Of a DNA stretch of 64,000 nucleotides, positions 1 through 8,858 are shown one piece after another. Origin of the DNA: Bdellovibrio reynosensis (GTDB taxonomy: Bacteria > Bdellovibrionota > Bdellovibrionia > Bdellovibrionales > Bdellovibrionaceae); NCBI RefSeq assembly GCF_022814725.1, contig NZ_CP093442.1:992001-1056000 (forward strand), given 5' to 3'. The translations under genes were made by a program, and so were the position numbers. Position 1 is the stretch's first letter; the number at the start of each line of letters is the position of its first letter. The notes beneath the pieces are model-generated. The model worked only from the letters and a program-made list of their open reading frames with translations. It did not search any database and had not been told where the DNA came from.

Positions 1-731
1 CGCATGTTGAGGCAGGCCTTCGAAGCTTTAATATGACTATGCCTGAAGAAATCAACCGTGTTCTTACCGATAGGGTTTCAAAATACCTATTCTGCCCGTC
101 AGAATCCGCGATGAAAAATCTTGCAAAAGAAGGATATAATACGCTTGCGTGCAAGGTGCTGAACAGCGGCGACGTTATGATGGATGCTGCACTTTATTAT
201 TCAAAAATAAGCGAAAAAAGATCGAAAATTGTAGCGGATCTTAAGCTTTCTGATTACGGATTGTGCACTATTCACAGAGCCGAAAACACAGATTCAGCGG
301 AAAGATTGAACCAAATTTTTTCAGCTCTCACTGAAATAAGTCTGGAAAAGTCCATTGTTCTTCCGTTACATCCTCGTACTCGTAAATTTATCGAACAATA
401 TAAAATTGAAACTAAAAATATTAAGATCATAGACCCAGTGGGTTACTTCGATATGCTTGAATTGTTGAAAAATGCTTCATTCGTATTTACCGACAGTGGT
501 GGTCTGCAGAAGGAAGCGTATTTTTTTGATAAACCTTGCATAACAATGCGCGATGAAACGGAATGGACAGAGCTTGTAGAAATAGGGCAAAATGTTATTA
601 CAGGAGCAAACTCAGATCGAATACTGAAGGCCTATCATCAGGCCACTGATCAACGAGTTTGGCCTCAAGGTCTTTATGGTAACGGTGATGCGAGTAAAAA
701 AATCGTAGCGCATCTTATGGAGCAGATATAG
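1..731 (+). CDS. wbpI: UDP-GlcNAc3NAcA 2-epimerase, WbpI type (5'-truncated)
   Basis: Non-hydrolysing UDP-sugar 2-epimerase cut by the left window edge. The frame is open from base 3 and reads HVEAGLRSF then MPEEINR, so the methionine at 33 is internal and about a third of the protein (the N-terminal GARP/GTRP nucleotide-binding part) lies outside. The SFNxxMPEEINRxLTD signature and the later DSGGLQKEAYFF and RDETEW motifs match the WbpI branch, which epimerises UDP-2,3-diacetamido glucuronate to the manno form, rather than the WecB branch represented by the second epimerase at 21019. The stop codon overlaps the GTG start of the next gene by one base, so the two are translationally coupled. 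Family membership is clear; the exact substrate is inferred from subfamily motifs and from wbpA, wbpB and wbpD homologues in the window. Confidence 0.85.
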   Translation, partial: HVEAGLRSFNMTMPEEINRVLTDRVSKYLFCPSESAMKNLAKEGYNTLACKVLNSGDVMMDAALYYSKISEKRSKIVADLKLSDYGLCTIHRAENTDSAERLNQIFSALTEISLEKSIVLPLHPRTRKFIEQYKIETKNIKIIDPVGYFDMLELLKNASFVFTDSGGLQKEAYFFDKPCITMRDETEWTELVEIGQNVITGANSDRILKAYHQATDQRVWPQGLYGNGDASKKIVAHLMEQI

Positions 732-1972
732 TGAAAGTCCTGATCATTGCGCACGATGTGGGCTCTAAAGAAATGGGCATGCTGTTTCGCCCCTATCATA
801 TTGCGCAAGGTCTTAAATCCCGCGGGCATGAAGTCGAAATTATCACCGCAAGTTACTCTCGTGTACGTCGAGTAAATCCGTCAATTGAAAATGATTTGGA
901 ATGCAGTCAGGTCGAAGGAATCAAATATCACTGGCTAAAATCCCTTAAGTTTTCCGGAAACTCCCTGCAAAGGGCTTTAGGCATGTTTCTTTTTTCATTC
1001 AAATTATGGTGGTATTCATCGTATTTTGCGAAAATTCTTAAAGCCGACGCTGTCATTGCATCCAGTCCCCACCCTTTCATAATCTGGGGAGCGCACAAAA
1101 TAGCACGGAAAGCTGGCGGAAATTTGTTTTTTGAAGTTAGGGACATCTGGCCACTTTCCATGGGCGAAATTGGTGGCATGCATAAAAAGCACCCCTTTTA
1201 TATTTTATGCCAAATGGCTGAAGACTATGCTTACAAAAACTCGAAAAAGGTCATTTCTCTTTTGCCATATGCTTTTGAACATATGGAGAGTCGCGGACTA
1301 AAAAAAGAAAAATTCGTCTTTATACCTAATGGGTTTGATGATGATTTTATAAAAAATAGGCAGTCTCTAGCTCCAGAATTGCAAACTGACCTGGCTCATT
1401 TCAAAGAGAAGCACTGCTGCCTTGTGGGTTACGTCGGCGCACATGGGGCGGCTAATTCACTTGAATCAATCATCACCGCTTTTAGCCTCATTCCTAAAGA
1501 ATCAAAGATAGGATTAGTGCTAGTGGGTGATGGATCCGAGAAAAAAATGCTTATATCCAAAGCAGAAAAGCTAGGCTTGGATAACATTCTTTTTTTAAAT
1601 CCTGTATCCAAATATCAAATACCTTCAGTATTAGATTTTATTGATATCGCATATATCGGATTGAAAAAATCCACGGTTTTTAAATTTGGTGTAAGTCCGA
1701 ATAAGCTCATTGATTATATGGCCATGGGCAAACCCATCTTATATGCCATTGATACTGAGAGAGATCCCGTTTCTGAAAGCAATTGTGGCTATAAGGTTCC
1801 TTCGGATCAACCAGATGGACTAGCCAAAGCTATTATAGACGTTTGCTCAAAGCCTATTGATGAACTGCATTCTAAAGGCCAAAAAGGAAAAGATTGGGTA
1901 GAAAAAAATATTTCTTATTCGGTACTTCTAACAAGAATGGAAGATACTCTCGCCGGCAAACATTTGACTTAA
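731..1972 (+). CDS. Glycosyltransferase family 4 protein (WbuB/WcaI-like)
   Basis: A 413-aa GT-B fold glycosyltransferase, presumably cytoplasmic and peripheral to the inner membrane, adding a sugar from a nucleotide donor to a lipid-linked glycan. The N-terminus has the acceptor-side pattern of the family (RPYHIAQGLKSRGHEVEI near residues 20-40). The C-terminal half carries a donor-binding pattern with VGYVGAHG near 235, LVGDGSEK near 265 and the helix PNKLIDYMAMGKPIL near 325-340. It begins with GTG overlapping the wbpI stop, so the two form one transcript. WbuB-type enzymes often transfer an N-acetylated amino sugar, which would fit the diacetamido-uronate context, but donor and acceptor cannot be read from sequence. 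Confidence 0.8.
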   Translation: MKVLIIAHDVGSKEMGMLFRPYHIAQGLKSRGHEVEIITASYSRVRRVNPSIENDLECSQVEGIKYHWLKSLKFSGNSLQRALGMFLFSFKLWWYSSYFAKILKADAVIASSPHPFIIWGAHKIARKAGGNLFFEVRDIWPLSMGEIGGMHKKHPFYILCQMAEDYAYKNSKKVISLLPYAFEHMESRGLKKEKFVFIPNGFDDDFIKNRQSLAPELQTDLAHFKEKHCCLVGYVGAHGAANSLESIITAFSLIPKESKIGLVLVGDGSEKKMLISKAEKLGLDNILFLNPVSKYQIPSVLDFIDIAYIGLKKSTVFKFGVSPNKLIDYMAMGKPILYAIDTERDPVSESNCGYKVPSDQPDGLAKAIIDVCSKPIDELHSKGQKGKDWVEKNISYSVLLTRMEDTLAGKHLT

Positions 1973-2042
1973 TAGTTGAACAAATACAGCATAGAAATCT
2001 ACAATCCTACTGCAAAAAGTAAATCTTCAGCAAAGTTTGGAA

Positions 2043-3281
2043 ATGACGCCGACTAAAAAAAAGAAACATATAGTATTGGTGACATCTTTTTTTCCGCCAA
2101 TGCGTCACACGGCCGTTCAACGCAATGCTGCCCTGGTTAAATATTTAGATAAGTCCAAATTTGATATTAGTGTTGTAACTTCCACACATCATGAACGAAA
2201 TACTGCCGAGATCCAACAGAACCTCGATTGCAGGGTTATAGAAGTCTCGAACGCTTTCTGCTTGGGCTATTTCGACATGAAAAAGTCTTCTTCAAGAGTG
2301 ACACATCTTATGAAGGCTATTTTCAATAAGCTGCTTTCTAAATTAGCAGTTGATGAACAGTTAGGCTTTGGAAGAAAACTTAAAATAGAAATTGATAAGC
2401 TTCACAGACAAAAACCGATAGAAATCCTGATCACAAGTTACGCTCCCCTCGCCGTATTAAAATCTGGAATTGCTTTCAAAAAACAACATCCCGAAATCAC
2501 TTGGATTGCAGACATGCGGGACGAGATGAGCGACAATCCAAATCTTGATTCAATTTCAAAACGGAGATTGTTGAGTTGGGAAAACCAAACACTGGCTCAT
2601 GCTGACCTTCTAAGCACAGTGTCGACTCCGATTCTCAATGGCTATAGAACGAAATGTAAAAATCCTAAAACCAAATTTTTAGAGATTAAAAACGGTTTCG
2701 ATTTCGAATTGGATGCCAGTCCCTGTGAAGTTAAGTCTTCCTCAAAAATAAAAATTGGATATTTCGGAACACTTTACGGTGAAATAAATCCTAACAATTT
2801 CTTCAAGGCTTTAGATCACTATTCGAAAATGTATGGAGATCTTCCCTTTGAAATCCACTTCTACGGAAGATCGGGTTCATTAAAAGTTCCCGTTTCTTTA
2901 ACAAACTTGGTTTATCAACATGGTGTCGTGACCTACAAGGAATCTATCCAAAAAATGAAGGAAATGGATTCATTCCTGTTAATTCATCCAACGACACCGC
3001 AAAAAGGCAATACCACTTCAAAAATTTTCGATTATCTTGCAATCAATCGCCCTATCCTAGGGCTCGTCGATCCAAACGATGTCGCCGGTGAAATGATTAA
3101 ATTAACTGGGAGCGGTTATATAAGTGCTAATGAAGATATTGACGGAATTGTTAGGACTTTACGTTCCTTTTATTTAGATCGAGATGCAAACAGGCTTCCA
3201 CAAAAAAAATGGGAAATTATTAAAACATATCATCGGGAAGTACAAACGAACCTACTGCAAAAATGGATAGAACAACAATGA
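2043..3281 (+). CDS. Glycosyltransferase, GT4-like
   Basis: A predicted 412-aa GT-B glycosyltransferase. The N-terminal SFFPPMRHTAVQR segment resembles the first beta-alpha unit of GT4 enzymes, ADMRDEMSD near residue 160 corresponds to the DxRD segment seen in many O-antigen transferases, and TTSKIFDYLAINRPIL near 340 is the donor-binding helix. I chose the ATG at 2043 over a TTG six bases upstream; neither has a strong ribosome-binding site. The gene follows a 70-bp gap after the previous transferase and overlaps the next by the usual ATGA, so it probably belongs to the same operon. Substrate unknown. Confidence 0.75.
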   Translation: MTPTKKKKHIVLVTSFFPPMRHTAVQRNAALVKYLDKSKFDISVVTSTHHERNTAEIQQNLDCRVIEVSNAFCLGYFDMKKSSSRVTHLMKAIFNKLLSKLAVDEQLGFGRKLKIEIDKLHRQKPIEILITSYAPLAVLKSGIAFKKQHPEITWIADMRDEMSDNPNLDSISKRRLLSWENQTLAHADLLSTVSTPILNGYRTKCKNPKTKFLEIKNGFDFELDASPCEVKSSSKIKIGYFGTLYGEINPNNFFKALDHYSKMYGDLPFEIHFYGRSGSLKVPVSLTNLVYQHGVVTYKESIQKMKEMDSFLLIHPTTPQKGNTTSKIFDYLAINRPILGLVDPNDVAGEMIKLTGSGYISANEDIDGIVRTLRSFYLDRDANRLPQKKWEIIKTYHREVQTNLLQKWIEQQ

Positions 3282-4393
3282 CCATTCTTATACTTGCCGA
3301 GGCCTATCCTTCTATCAATAGCAAAGCTATGTCCTATGTGCATAGCAGATCTTTATATTATAAAAGCCTGGGCCATGATGTAACTGTCATTAATTTTAAA
3401 GCTCATCAAAAGTATACCTATGAAGGAATATTGGTAATTCCTGAAGCTGATTTTAGCAATAAGCAAAACTATGAAATTGTTTGCGCTCACGCCCCTAACT
3501 TAAAAAATCACATTCGTTTTTTAATTAGACATTCAAGGCTGTTTAAAAAAATAGTCTTCTTTTTTCATGGACATGAAGTTCTAAGAAAAAAGAACTATTA
3601 TAACGATAGGTTTAAATTTACTCCGAACCCAAACAACAAAACTTTTAATTTAAAAGGTCTAATAAATTCTTTGATTGGAGATCTTTATGACCTCCTAAAA
3701 TTAAAGTTTTTAAGGCTTTATTTTAAGAAATTGATTAATGGCGGTCAGGGATACTTCGTTTCAGTTAGCGATTGGATGTATTCTGAATTAAAAAACAACT
3801 TACGGGTTAACGATTCATTTTTTGGAAACAAACATAGAATCATACACAATTGCGCAAACTCCGTTTTTCAAGAGTTTACTTATAAAAAACCTGAACGTCC
3901 GGAGGCAGATTTCATTACTATCAGGCCTTTTGACAGCCCCAAATATTGTTTAGACATAGTATTTCGGTTGGCGCAAATATATCCTGAATATAAATTCCAT
4001 GTTTACGGCTCTGGAAATTTTTTCGAATTGAACAAACCTCCTCAAAATCTGAAATTCTTTATCAAAGATTTTAGTCAGAAAGAAATGCCAGAACTGCTGA
4101 ACAATTATCGTTTCGCTCTAATGCCCACCCGTCTGGATTCACAAGGCGTCATGGTGTGCGAAATGGCCACTTATGGAATGCCTGTTATCACTTCTAACAT
4201 ATCCATTGCTAAAGAAATGCTTTCTGATTTTAACCGGGTTTATTTTCTGGATAACGAAAGACCAAGGCTTGATGCTAATTTACTTTCACAGACAGAAAAT
4301 CAAGAAGCGAAATCAAATCAAAAATTCAGTCTCAAGTATACTATTGGCGCAGAACTAGATTTTTTCATGGAGCTGGTTCATGAAAAACCTTAG
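3278..4393 (+). CDS. Glycosyltransferase, GT4-like
   Basis: A predicted 371-aa glycosyltransferase. The N-terminus (ILILAEAYPSINSKAMSYVHSRS) fits a GT-B acceptor domain; further on HGHEVLRKK, SVSDWMYSEL near 165-175 and MVCEMATYGMPVITSN near 290-305 match the GT4 donor domain with its conserved glutamate. The ATG at 3278 shares ATGA with the stop of the previous gene; a start at 3263 would overlap by 19 bases. The coding sequence is notably A+T-rich. It overlaps the next transferase by 14 bases. The sugar transferred is not determinable. Confidence 0.75.
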   Translation: MTILILAEAYPSINSKAMSYVHSRSLYYKSLGHDVTVINFKAHQKYTYEGILVIPEADFSNKQNYEIVCAHAPNLKNHIRFLIRHSRLFKKIVFFFHGHEVLRKKNYYNDRFKFTPNPNNKTFNLKGLINSLIGDLYDLLKLKFLRLYFKKLINGGQGYFVSVSDWMYSELKNNLRVNDSFFGNKHRIIHNCANSVFQEFTYKKPERPEADFITIRPFDSPKYCLDIVFRLAQIYPEYKFHVYGSGNFFELNKPPQNLKFFIKDFSQKEMPELLNNYRFALMPTRLDSQGVMVCEMATYGMPVITSNISIAKEMLSDFNRVYFLDNERPRLDANLLSQTENQEAKSNQKFSLKYTIGAELDFFMELVHEKP

Positions 4394-5525
4394 GGTTTTA
4401 ATTGTTACGAACAGCATTGTTGAATCCGACCCTCGCGTTTTAAGGCAAATTCAATGGTTAAAGTCTTTTTCTACAATCAGTTTGTTAGAGTATGGAAAGT
4501 ATGCCGAAGATAATGTCCGATCAAATCTTCTAGAAAAGAAAGGTTTTACCCTTTTTTCTAAAATACTTTTTTTCATAATGAGCGTGGGAAATTTATTCGG
4601 GTTTTGCCTTCGTCATGATCCTAAATTTATTGCAGCCAAAAATGCTTTCAATTCATTAGCTGAAAAGAATTTTGATATTGTTATAGTTAATGATTTAGCA
4701 AATCTTCCTGCCGCAGTTATGCATTTCACCAACGCCAAAATAATTTTTGACTCCCACGAATATTATCCGGATCAGTTTAATACCTTTAAATTTAAGGTGA
4801 TATTTAAACCCTATTATAAATGGATAGCTAGGAAGTTCATTTCTCAGGCTGACATGTTTCTTACAGTATCCGAGGGTATCGCCGATGAATATTTCAAGGA
4901 CTGCCGTACCCGCGCGAAAGTTATATATAATGCTCCGGAATTTAAAAAAATTTCTTCAAGTATTCCCGTTGCGCAAGACCCAATAAAAATGGTTCATCAT
5001 GGCGCCGCCATTAGACTTAGAAAACTGGAAATTATGATCGAAGTCGGCAGAGAGCTCGGGGAACACTATTCGCTTGATCTTATGTTAACGGAAAACGAGC
5101 CGGAGTATTATCAGGAACTTAAGAAGCTTTGTTTGGACTTACCCAATGTAAATATTGTGCCTCCAGTCCCCACTAAATCTATTGTTGCGAATTTGGCTAA
5201 GTACGATTTGGGTATTTTTATTCTTCCACCGGTTACAAAAAATTATCTGTATACTTTGCCCAATAAGTTTTTTGAATTTATGCAAGCGGGCCTGGGAATA
5301 GTCATTGGGCCTTCGCCTGAGATGCAGAGGCTGGGTAAAAAAATAGGCAACACGATCGTAGCTGAAAGTTTTCAAGTTTTGACTGTAGTTAATGCGATCA
5401 AAACCTTAAATACGTCGAACATCCTTGAAATGAAAAAAGCCTCCCTCGTCGCAGCGCCTGAATACTGCGCCGAAAAGGAGGGCGAGAAATTCATTAGGCA
5501 GGTTCAGAGTCTTTTTGATAAGTGA
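4380..5525 (+). CDS. Glycosyltransferase, GT4-like
   Basis: A predicted 381-aa GT-B glycosyltransferase, last of four in a row on the plus strand. It opens with VLIVTNSIVESDPRVLRQ, a typical GT4 N-terminus in cell-surface loci, carries FDSHEYYPD near residue 120 and TVSEGIADEYF near 160, and ends with the donor-site helix NKFFEFMQAGLGIVIG near 305. A GGAG ribosome-binding site lies seven bases before the ATG, inside the preceding gene. The 3' end overlaps the 3' end of the convergent flippase gene by 32 bases. Substrate unknown. Confidence 0.77.
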   Translation: MKNLRVLIVTNSIVESDPRVLRQIQWLKSFSTISLLEYGKYAEDNVRSNLLEKKGFTLFSKILFFIMSVGNLFGFCLRHDPKFIAAKNAFNSLAEKNFDIVIVNDLANLPAAVMHFTNAKIIFDSHEYYPDQFNTFKFKVIFKPYYKWIARKFISQADMFLTVSEGIADEYFKDCRTRAKVIYNAPEFKKISSSIPVAQDPIKMVHHGAAIRLRKLEIMIEVGRELGEHYSLDLMLTENEPEYYQELKKLCLDLPNVNIVPPVPTKSIVANLAKYDLGIFILPPVTKNYLYTLPNKFFEFMQAGLGIVIGPSPEMQRLGKKIGNTIVAESFQVLTVVNAIKTLNTSNILEMKKASLVAAPEYCAEKEGEKFIRQVQSLFDK

Positions 5526-6744
5526 AAGACTTCACAGCATACAAAATTAATACGAAATAAACGACATAAGTCAGCGATTGAACAATGGATAAACCCCAAT
5601 AAAGAGCGATCGGGTTCTTTCCACTGGAAGCAAAGAAAAAAGCGGACAAAGTTATAAGGTTAAAAAGGTCGTAGATCATTTTAAGTCTGATCTTTTTAGT
5701 CAGGATCAAAATGTGTGAGAACGGCACCACCAGGTAAGCTCCAAACATCCAAATAGACAGAATCTGGACAACCTGTCCTCCACCGCTCCAAGCGCTGCCA
5801 AAAATAATTGGAAATGCATACGGAGAAACAATGGCTATTAAAAGGTATCCAGAAATTCCCAAAAGAAAATCTCTAAGAGCCCACTTTTTCAAAAATTGAA
5901 GCAACTCCTTCGGTTGACCATTTCGAATGAACTCTGAAATTTTTGAATTATAAAAGTCTGACTTAGCAGTTCCTAAATGGACAACGGGAAGAGATACAAT
6001 TCTATACGCAATTGCGAACAGGCCTAACTGAGCCACACCTAATCGAGAACTAATAATATAAGAAGGCAGGGCACTGCCTATAGAATTCAAAAATGTTGAA
6101 ACTTGAGAATCCCGAAGGAAAGCTTGGTTTTTGGTATAAAAGTCTTTGGCGGCCTTAAATGAAAATCCAAAACTGAGCTTTAAGTTTCTCCTTAGAAAAA
6201 AAAGAGTCACTAAGTTGCCCAGCGCATCCCCCGCTAGTAACCCTAATGAACCGATACCGGAAAAGCTTAACTTTCCAACAGCAGAAAATGCTGAGTTTAA
6301 AAACGAAGAAATTCCAACTTGTTTATAGAAAAAATTTCTTAACGCAAGAATGCGAATCAGTCTATAGCCACTTGCAATGGCCATAGCGGGAATCAAAAAA
6401 AGAAACAGACTGTAAGAAACAGATTCATACCTTAAGACTTCAAGATATCGCATTGAAATGGCAACGCCGAATCCTATTACTCCAATAACCAGCGCACTCA
6501 ACAGTGCAAATGAAAACAAACCTGTATAACTTTGTTCTGACTCAACTACAGCTAGTCTGTCCGCCTGAAAAAATGCTAACGATGAAACAATGCCAAGCAG
6601 AACGCTTATAAGTGCTACTTCCCCGAACTGACCAGGAGAGTATAACCGCGTGATAAAAGGCAAGGCGATCACAGAAATTATCTGACCGCCACCTGATCCA
6701 ACTACAAGTTTGAAAATTGGATGACTGGATATTTTTTTAAGCAT
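5494..6744 (-). CDS. Wzx-type polysaccharide flippase
   Basis: A 416-aa polytopic inner-membrane protein of the MOP/PST superfamily, expected to flip undecaprenyl-PP-linked oligosaccharide units to the periplasm. The N-terminus has the family pattern (VGSGGGQIISVIALPFITRLYSPGQFGEVALI, with RLYSPGQFG being the conserved loop after helix 1), followed by about 10 to 12 hydrophobic segments. It starts directly after the stop of the GT2 gene (TAG then ATG), so it is the last gene of the minus-strand amidation operon. Its tail overlaps the convergent glycosyltransferase by 32 bases. It is one of two flippases in the window; which glycan each handles is unknown. Confidence 0.82.
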   Translation of the reverse strand: MLKKISSHPIFKLVVGSGGGQIISVIALPFITRLYSPGQFGEVALISVLLGIVSSLAFFQADRLAVVESEQSYTGLFSFALLSALVIGVIGFGVAISMRYLEVLRYESVSYSLFLFLIPAMAIASGYRLIRILALRNFFYKQVGISSFLNSAFSAVGKLSFSGIGSLGLLAGDALGNLVTLFFLRRNLKLSFGFSFKAAKDFYTKNQAFLRDSQVSTFLNSIGSALPSYIISSRLGVAQLGLFAIAYRIVSLPVVHLGTAKSDFYNSKISEFIRNGQPKELLQFLKKWALRDFLLGISGYLLIAIVSPYAFPIIFGSAWSGGGQVVQILSIWMFGAYLVVPFSHILILTKKIRLKMIYDLFNLITLSAFFFASSGKNPIALYWGLSIVQSLTYVVYFVLILYAVKSFTYQKDSEPA

Positions 6745-7692
6745 CTATTTCAGATGTTTATTACTTTGCATATCAAACCACATCGCAAAAAACAGAGAGT
6801 TCAAGGTCGTTGTGATACAGAATAATAAAGTCAAAAATGAAATTTGAGGTATTGAACCTTGCTCAGCCCACAAATAAACGAGTCTGACAAAGAATGCTAT
6901 CGTGACAGGTATCATTCCCAAGCCCAGCGCATAGAAAAAGACCAGAGGATGGAAGTCCCGCAAGATATATTTTTCTTTAAGTCTATAGCAGAAAAGTTTT
7001 AACAGTAACCAGCTGATCGTAAAAACAGCGCGACGTATTTTAAGTTTGGATTTTTCACCTACGTTGTAAACTGGACGAGTGATTACATCACGTACTCTAA
7101 AATTGTGGATGTTAAGTTTTACGATCAGATCGTTTGGCTGACCATAGCGCTTATACATTGAATCCCAGTCAATGACCATTAGGGCTTCGCGATTGATAGC
7201 TGTATAGCCAGTTTGAGAGTCAGAAATATGCCAATAACCGGAAGCGATTTTGGTAAGCAATGATAAAACAGAATTACCAAAGAGACGAATAGTTGGGATT
7301 TCTTTTACCGCGCCAGGAGAAAGTAAACGGTTGGCTTTTGAATAATCGCATTCCCCGTTTACAACCGGATCTAAGATTGCAGGTAAATCTTTGGGATCCA
7401 TCTGACCGTCGCCGGCCATGACTACTGATACGTCAATATTATTATCCCGAGACCATTTATAACCACTCGCGATCGCGCCGCCCACACCCTGATTGACTTC
7501 ATGTCTTATAAGGACAACTTTGTCGGATTTTGCGACATATTCATTAACCACATCAGACATTCCGTCGCTGGAGCAATCGTCAATGATTATAATTTTGTCG
7601 ATGAATTCAGGCATCGTTTCGATGACTTTGCGAATCTGAACTCGTTCATTGAACGCTGGTACTACGACTGAAATGATTTTATTTTTATACAC
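6745..7692 (-). CDS. Glycosyltransferase family 2 with C-terminal membrane helices
   Basis: A 315-aa protein with a GT2 (DPM1/GtrB-like) catalytic domain in residues 5 to about 225: ISVVVPAFNER, the IIIDDCSSDGM nucleotide-sugar site with its DD pair, and VVMAGDGQMDP carrying the metal-binding DxD-like residues. Two hydrophobic segments follow near 245-270 and 280-305. Enzymes of this shape usually move a sugar from a nucleotide donor to polyprenyl phosphate at the inner membrane. It lies 26 bases after the amidotransferase gene and abuts the flippase, so it is part of that operon. Whether it makes a polyprenyl-P sugar or extends the repeat unit is not clear. Confidence 0.8.
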   Translation of the reverse strand: MYKNKIISVVVPAFNERVQIRKVIETMPEFIDKIIIIDDCSSDGMSDVVNEYVAKSDKVVLIRHEVNQGVGGAIASGYKWSRDNNIDVSVVMAGDGQMDPKDLPAILDPVVNGECDYSKANRLLSPGAVKEIPTIRLFGNSVLSLLTKIASGYWHISDSQTGYTAINREALMVIDWDSMYKRYGQPNDLIVKLNIHNFRVRDVITRPVYNVGEKSKLKIRRAVFTISWLLLKLFCYRLKEKYILRDFHPLVFFYALGLGMIPVTIAFFVRLVYLWAEQGSIPQISFLTLLFCITTTLNSLFFAMWFDMQSNKHLK

Positions 7693-7718
7693 TTTACACC
7701 ACTATATAGATAAAAAAT

Positions 7719-8858
7719 CTAACCTAAAAACTTAAAGTATAATAATCGTGGAACAAGACCTAATTGCGCAGCAATCCTGATTGGAACCTTTAAAAACCGA
7801 ACTAATGGATAATAAGTTCTGTAATCAAGGAAGCTTTTAGGCTTCATACTGAAGATGTTATCCCAATCAGTTTTAGTTATCTCAAGCTTAGGCAGAATAT
7901 AATCGATTAACGTTTTATCGAATTCGTATTCAGATTTGCTTAATGTAGCAATGGCTTCGTCTCGGGAAACTTGTCCTGAACGAATTAAAGCGGAAAGTTC
8001 TGTTTTTCTTTTATCAATATTGAACTTCTTTGGAAGCAAGTAAGATTGAATGAATTTGGTATAGTAGTTTTCATGGTGATGACCACCATAATACTTCCAA
8101 TCAAGCTTCTGCTCCAATTCCTTCATTGCGCTTTCATGCTCATATTCCAGCAAATTGATAATTGGATAAACTTTCACTCGCTTAACGTAAGAATAGTAAA
8201 AGTAGTCCCACATTTTAAAATTAGGGAAGGTTTCGAACTTAGCCGAACCAAACTTTTTATGAACAGACTCGATATAAAGCCCATCCATGTATGTCCATCC
8301 TCGCGGCGAAATACCTTCCGTGCGGAATGAATGCCCATTTAGCACAAATTTTATATTTTCTTTTGCAGCATAGTGATGCAGCACCGTGTGGATAGCGACA
8401 TCCGTGGGCACTTCAACGTCTGGCGTAGAACCTTTTAACATTGAAAGCTGTATATCCCTGAATTCATGCCAATCAACGACATAGGTCTCAAGGTCAACAT
8501 TCAATTTCTCACAAGTCTTTTTAATATTTGAAACTGCAATTTCACTATTCCAACCGTTGTCAAAATGGACAGCTAATGGACGTAAACCCAACTCAACAAC
8601 CTTAAGCAATAGCCAAGAACTATCCCGTCCGCCACTAACTCCACAGACGCAGTCGTACTTTTTACCTTTGCCAGTACGTTTTATTTCCTCTAACAATAGT
8701 TCGAGCTTTTCTTTGCGACTATTTCGATCATCGGGATAAATTTTTACCAGCTCATCATGAAGACCACAAAATTGGCAGACGCCTTTGTCATCAAATACTA
8801 TTTCTGGAACGGTTGTGTCCATGACACATCGACTGCAAACTTGATAATTTTTAACCAT
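7719..8858 (-). CDS. wbpG: N-acetyl sugar amidotransferase (WbpG/PseA type)
   Basis: A 379-aa ATP-dependent amidotransferase that, with HisH2/HisF2-type glutaminase partners, converts an acetamido group of a sugar into an acetamidino group. It has an N-terminal zinc-ribbon-like part (CSRCVMD and CQFCG, near 8-32), then the PP-loop ATP-binding motif VSGGRDSSW near 75-83, and the family core through residue 280. The length matches the WbpG/PseA family. It overlaps the upstream UPF0104-like gene by 8 bases and shares a run with hisF2 and hisH2, the known partner arrangement. The target could be ManNAc3NAcA (WbpG pathway, with wbpABDI homologues here) or pseudaminic acid (PseA pathway, with all other pse genes here). 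Confidence 0.88.
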   Translation of the reverse strand: MVKNYQVCSRCVMDTTVPEIVFDDKGVCQFCGLHDELVKIYPDDRNSRKEKLELLLEEIKRTGKGKKYDCVCGVSGGRDSSWLLLKVVELGLRPLAVHFDNGWNSEIAVSNIKKTCEKLNVDLETYVVDWHEFRDIQLSMLKGSTPDVEVPTDVAIHTVLHHYAAKENIKFVLNGHSFRTEGISPRGWTYMDGLYIESVHKKFGSAKFETFPNFKMWDYFYYSYVKRVKVYPIINLLEYEHESAMKELEQKLDWKYYGGHHHENYYTKFIQSYLLPKKFNIDKRKTELSALIRSGQVSRDEAIATLSKSEYEFDKTLIDYILPKLEITKTDWDNIFSMKPKSFLDYRTYYPLVRFLKVPIRIAAQLGLVPRLLYFKFLG

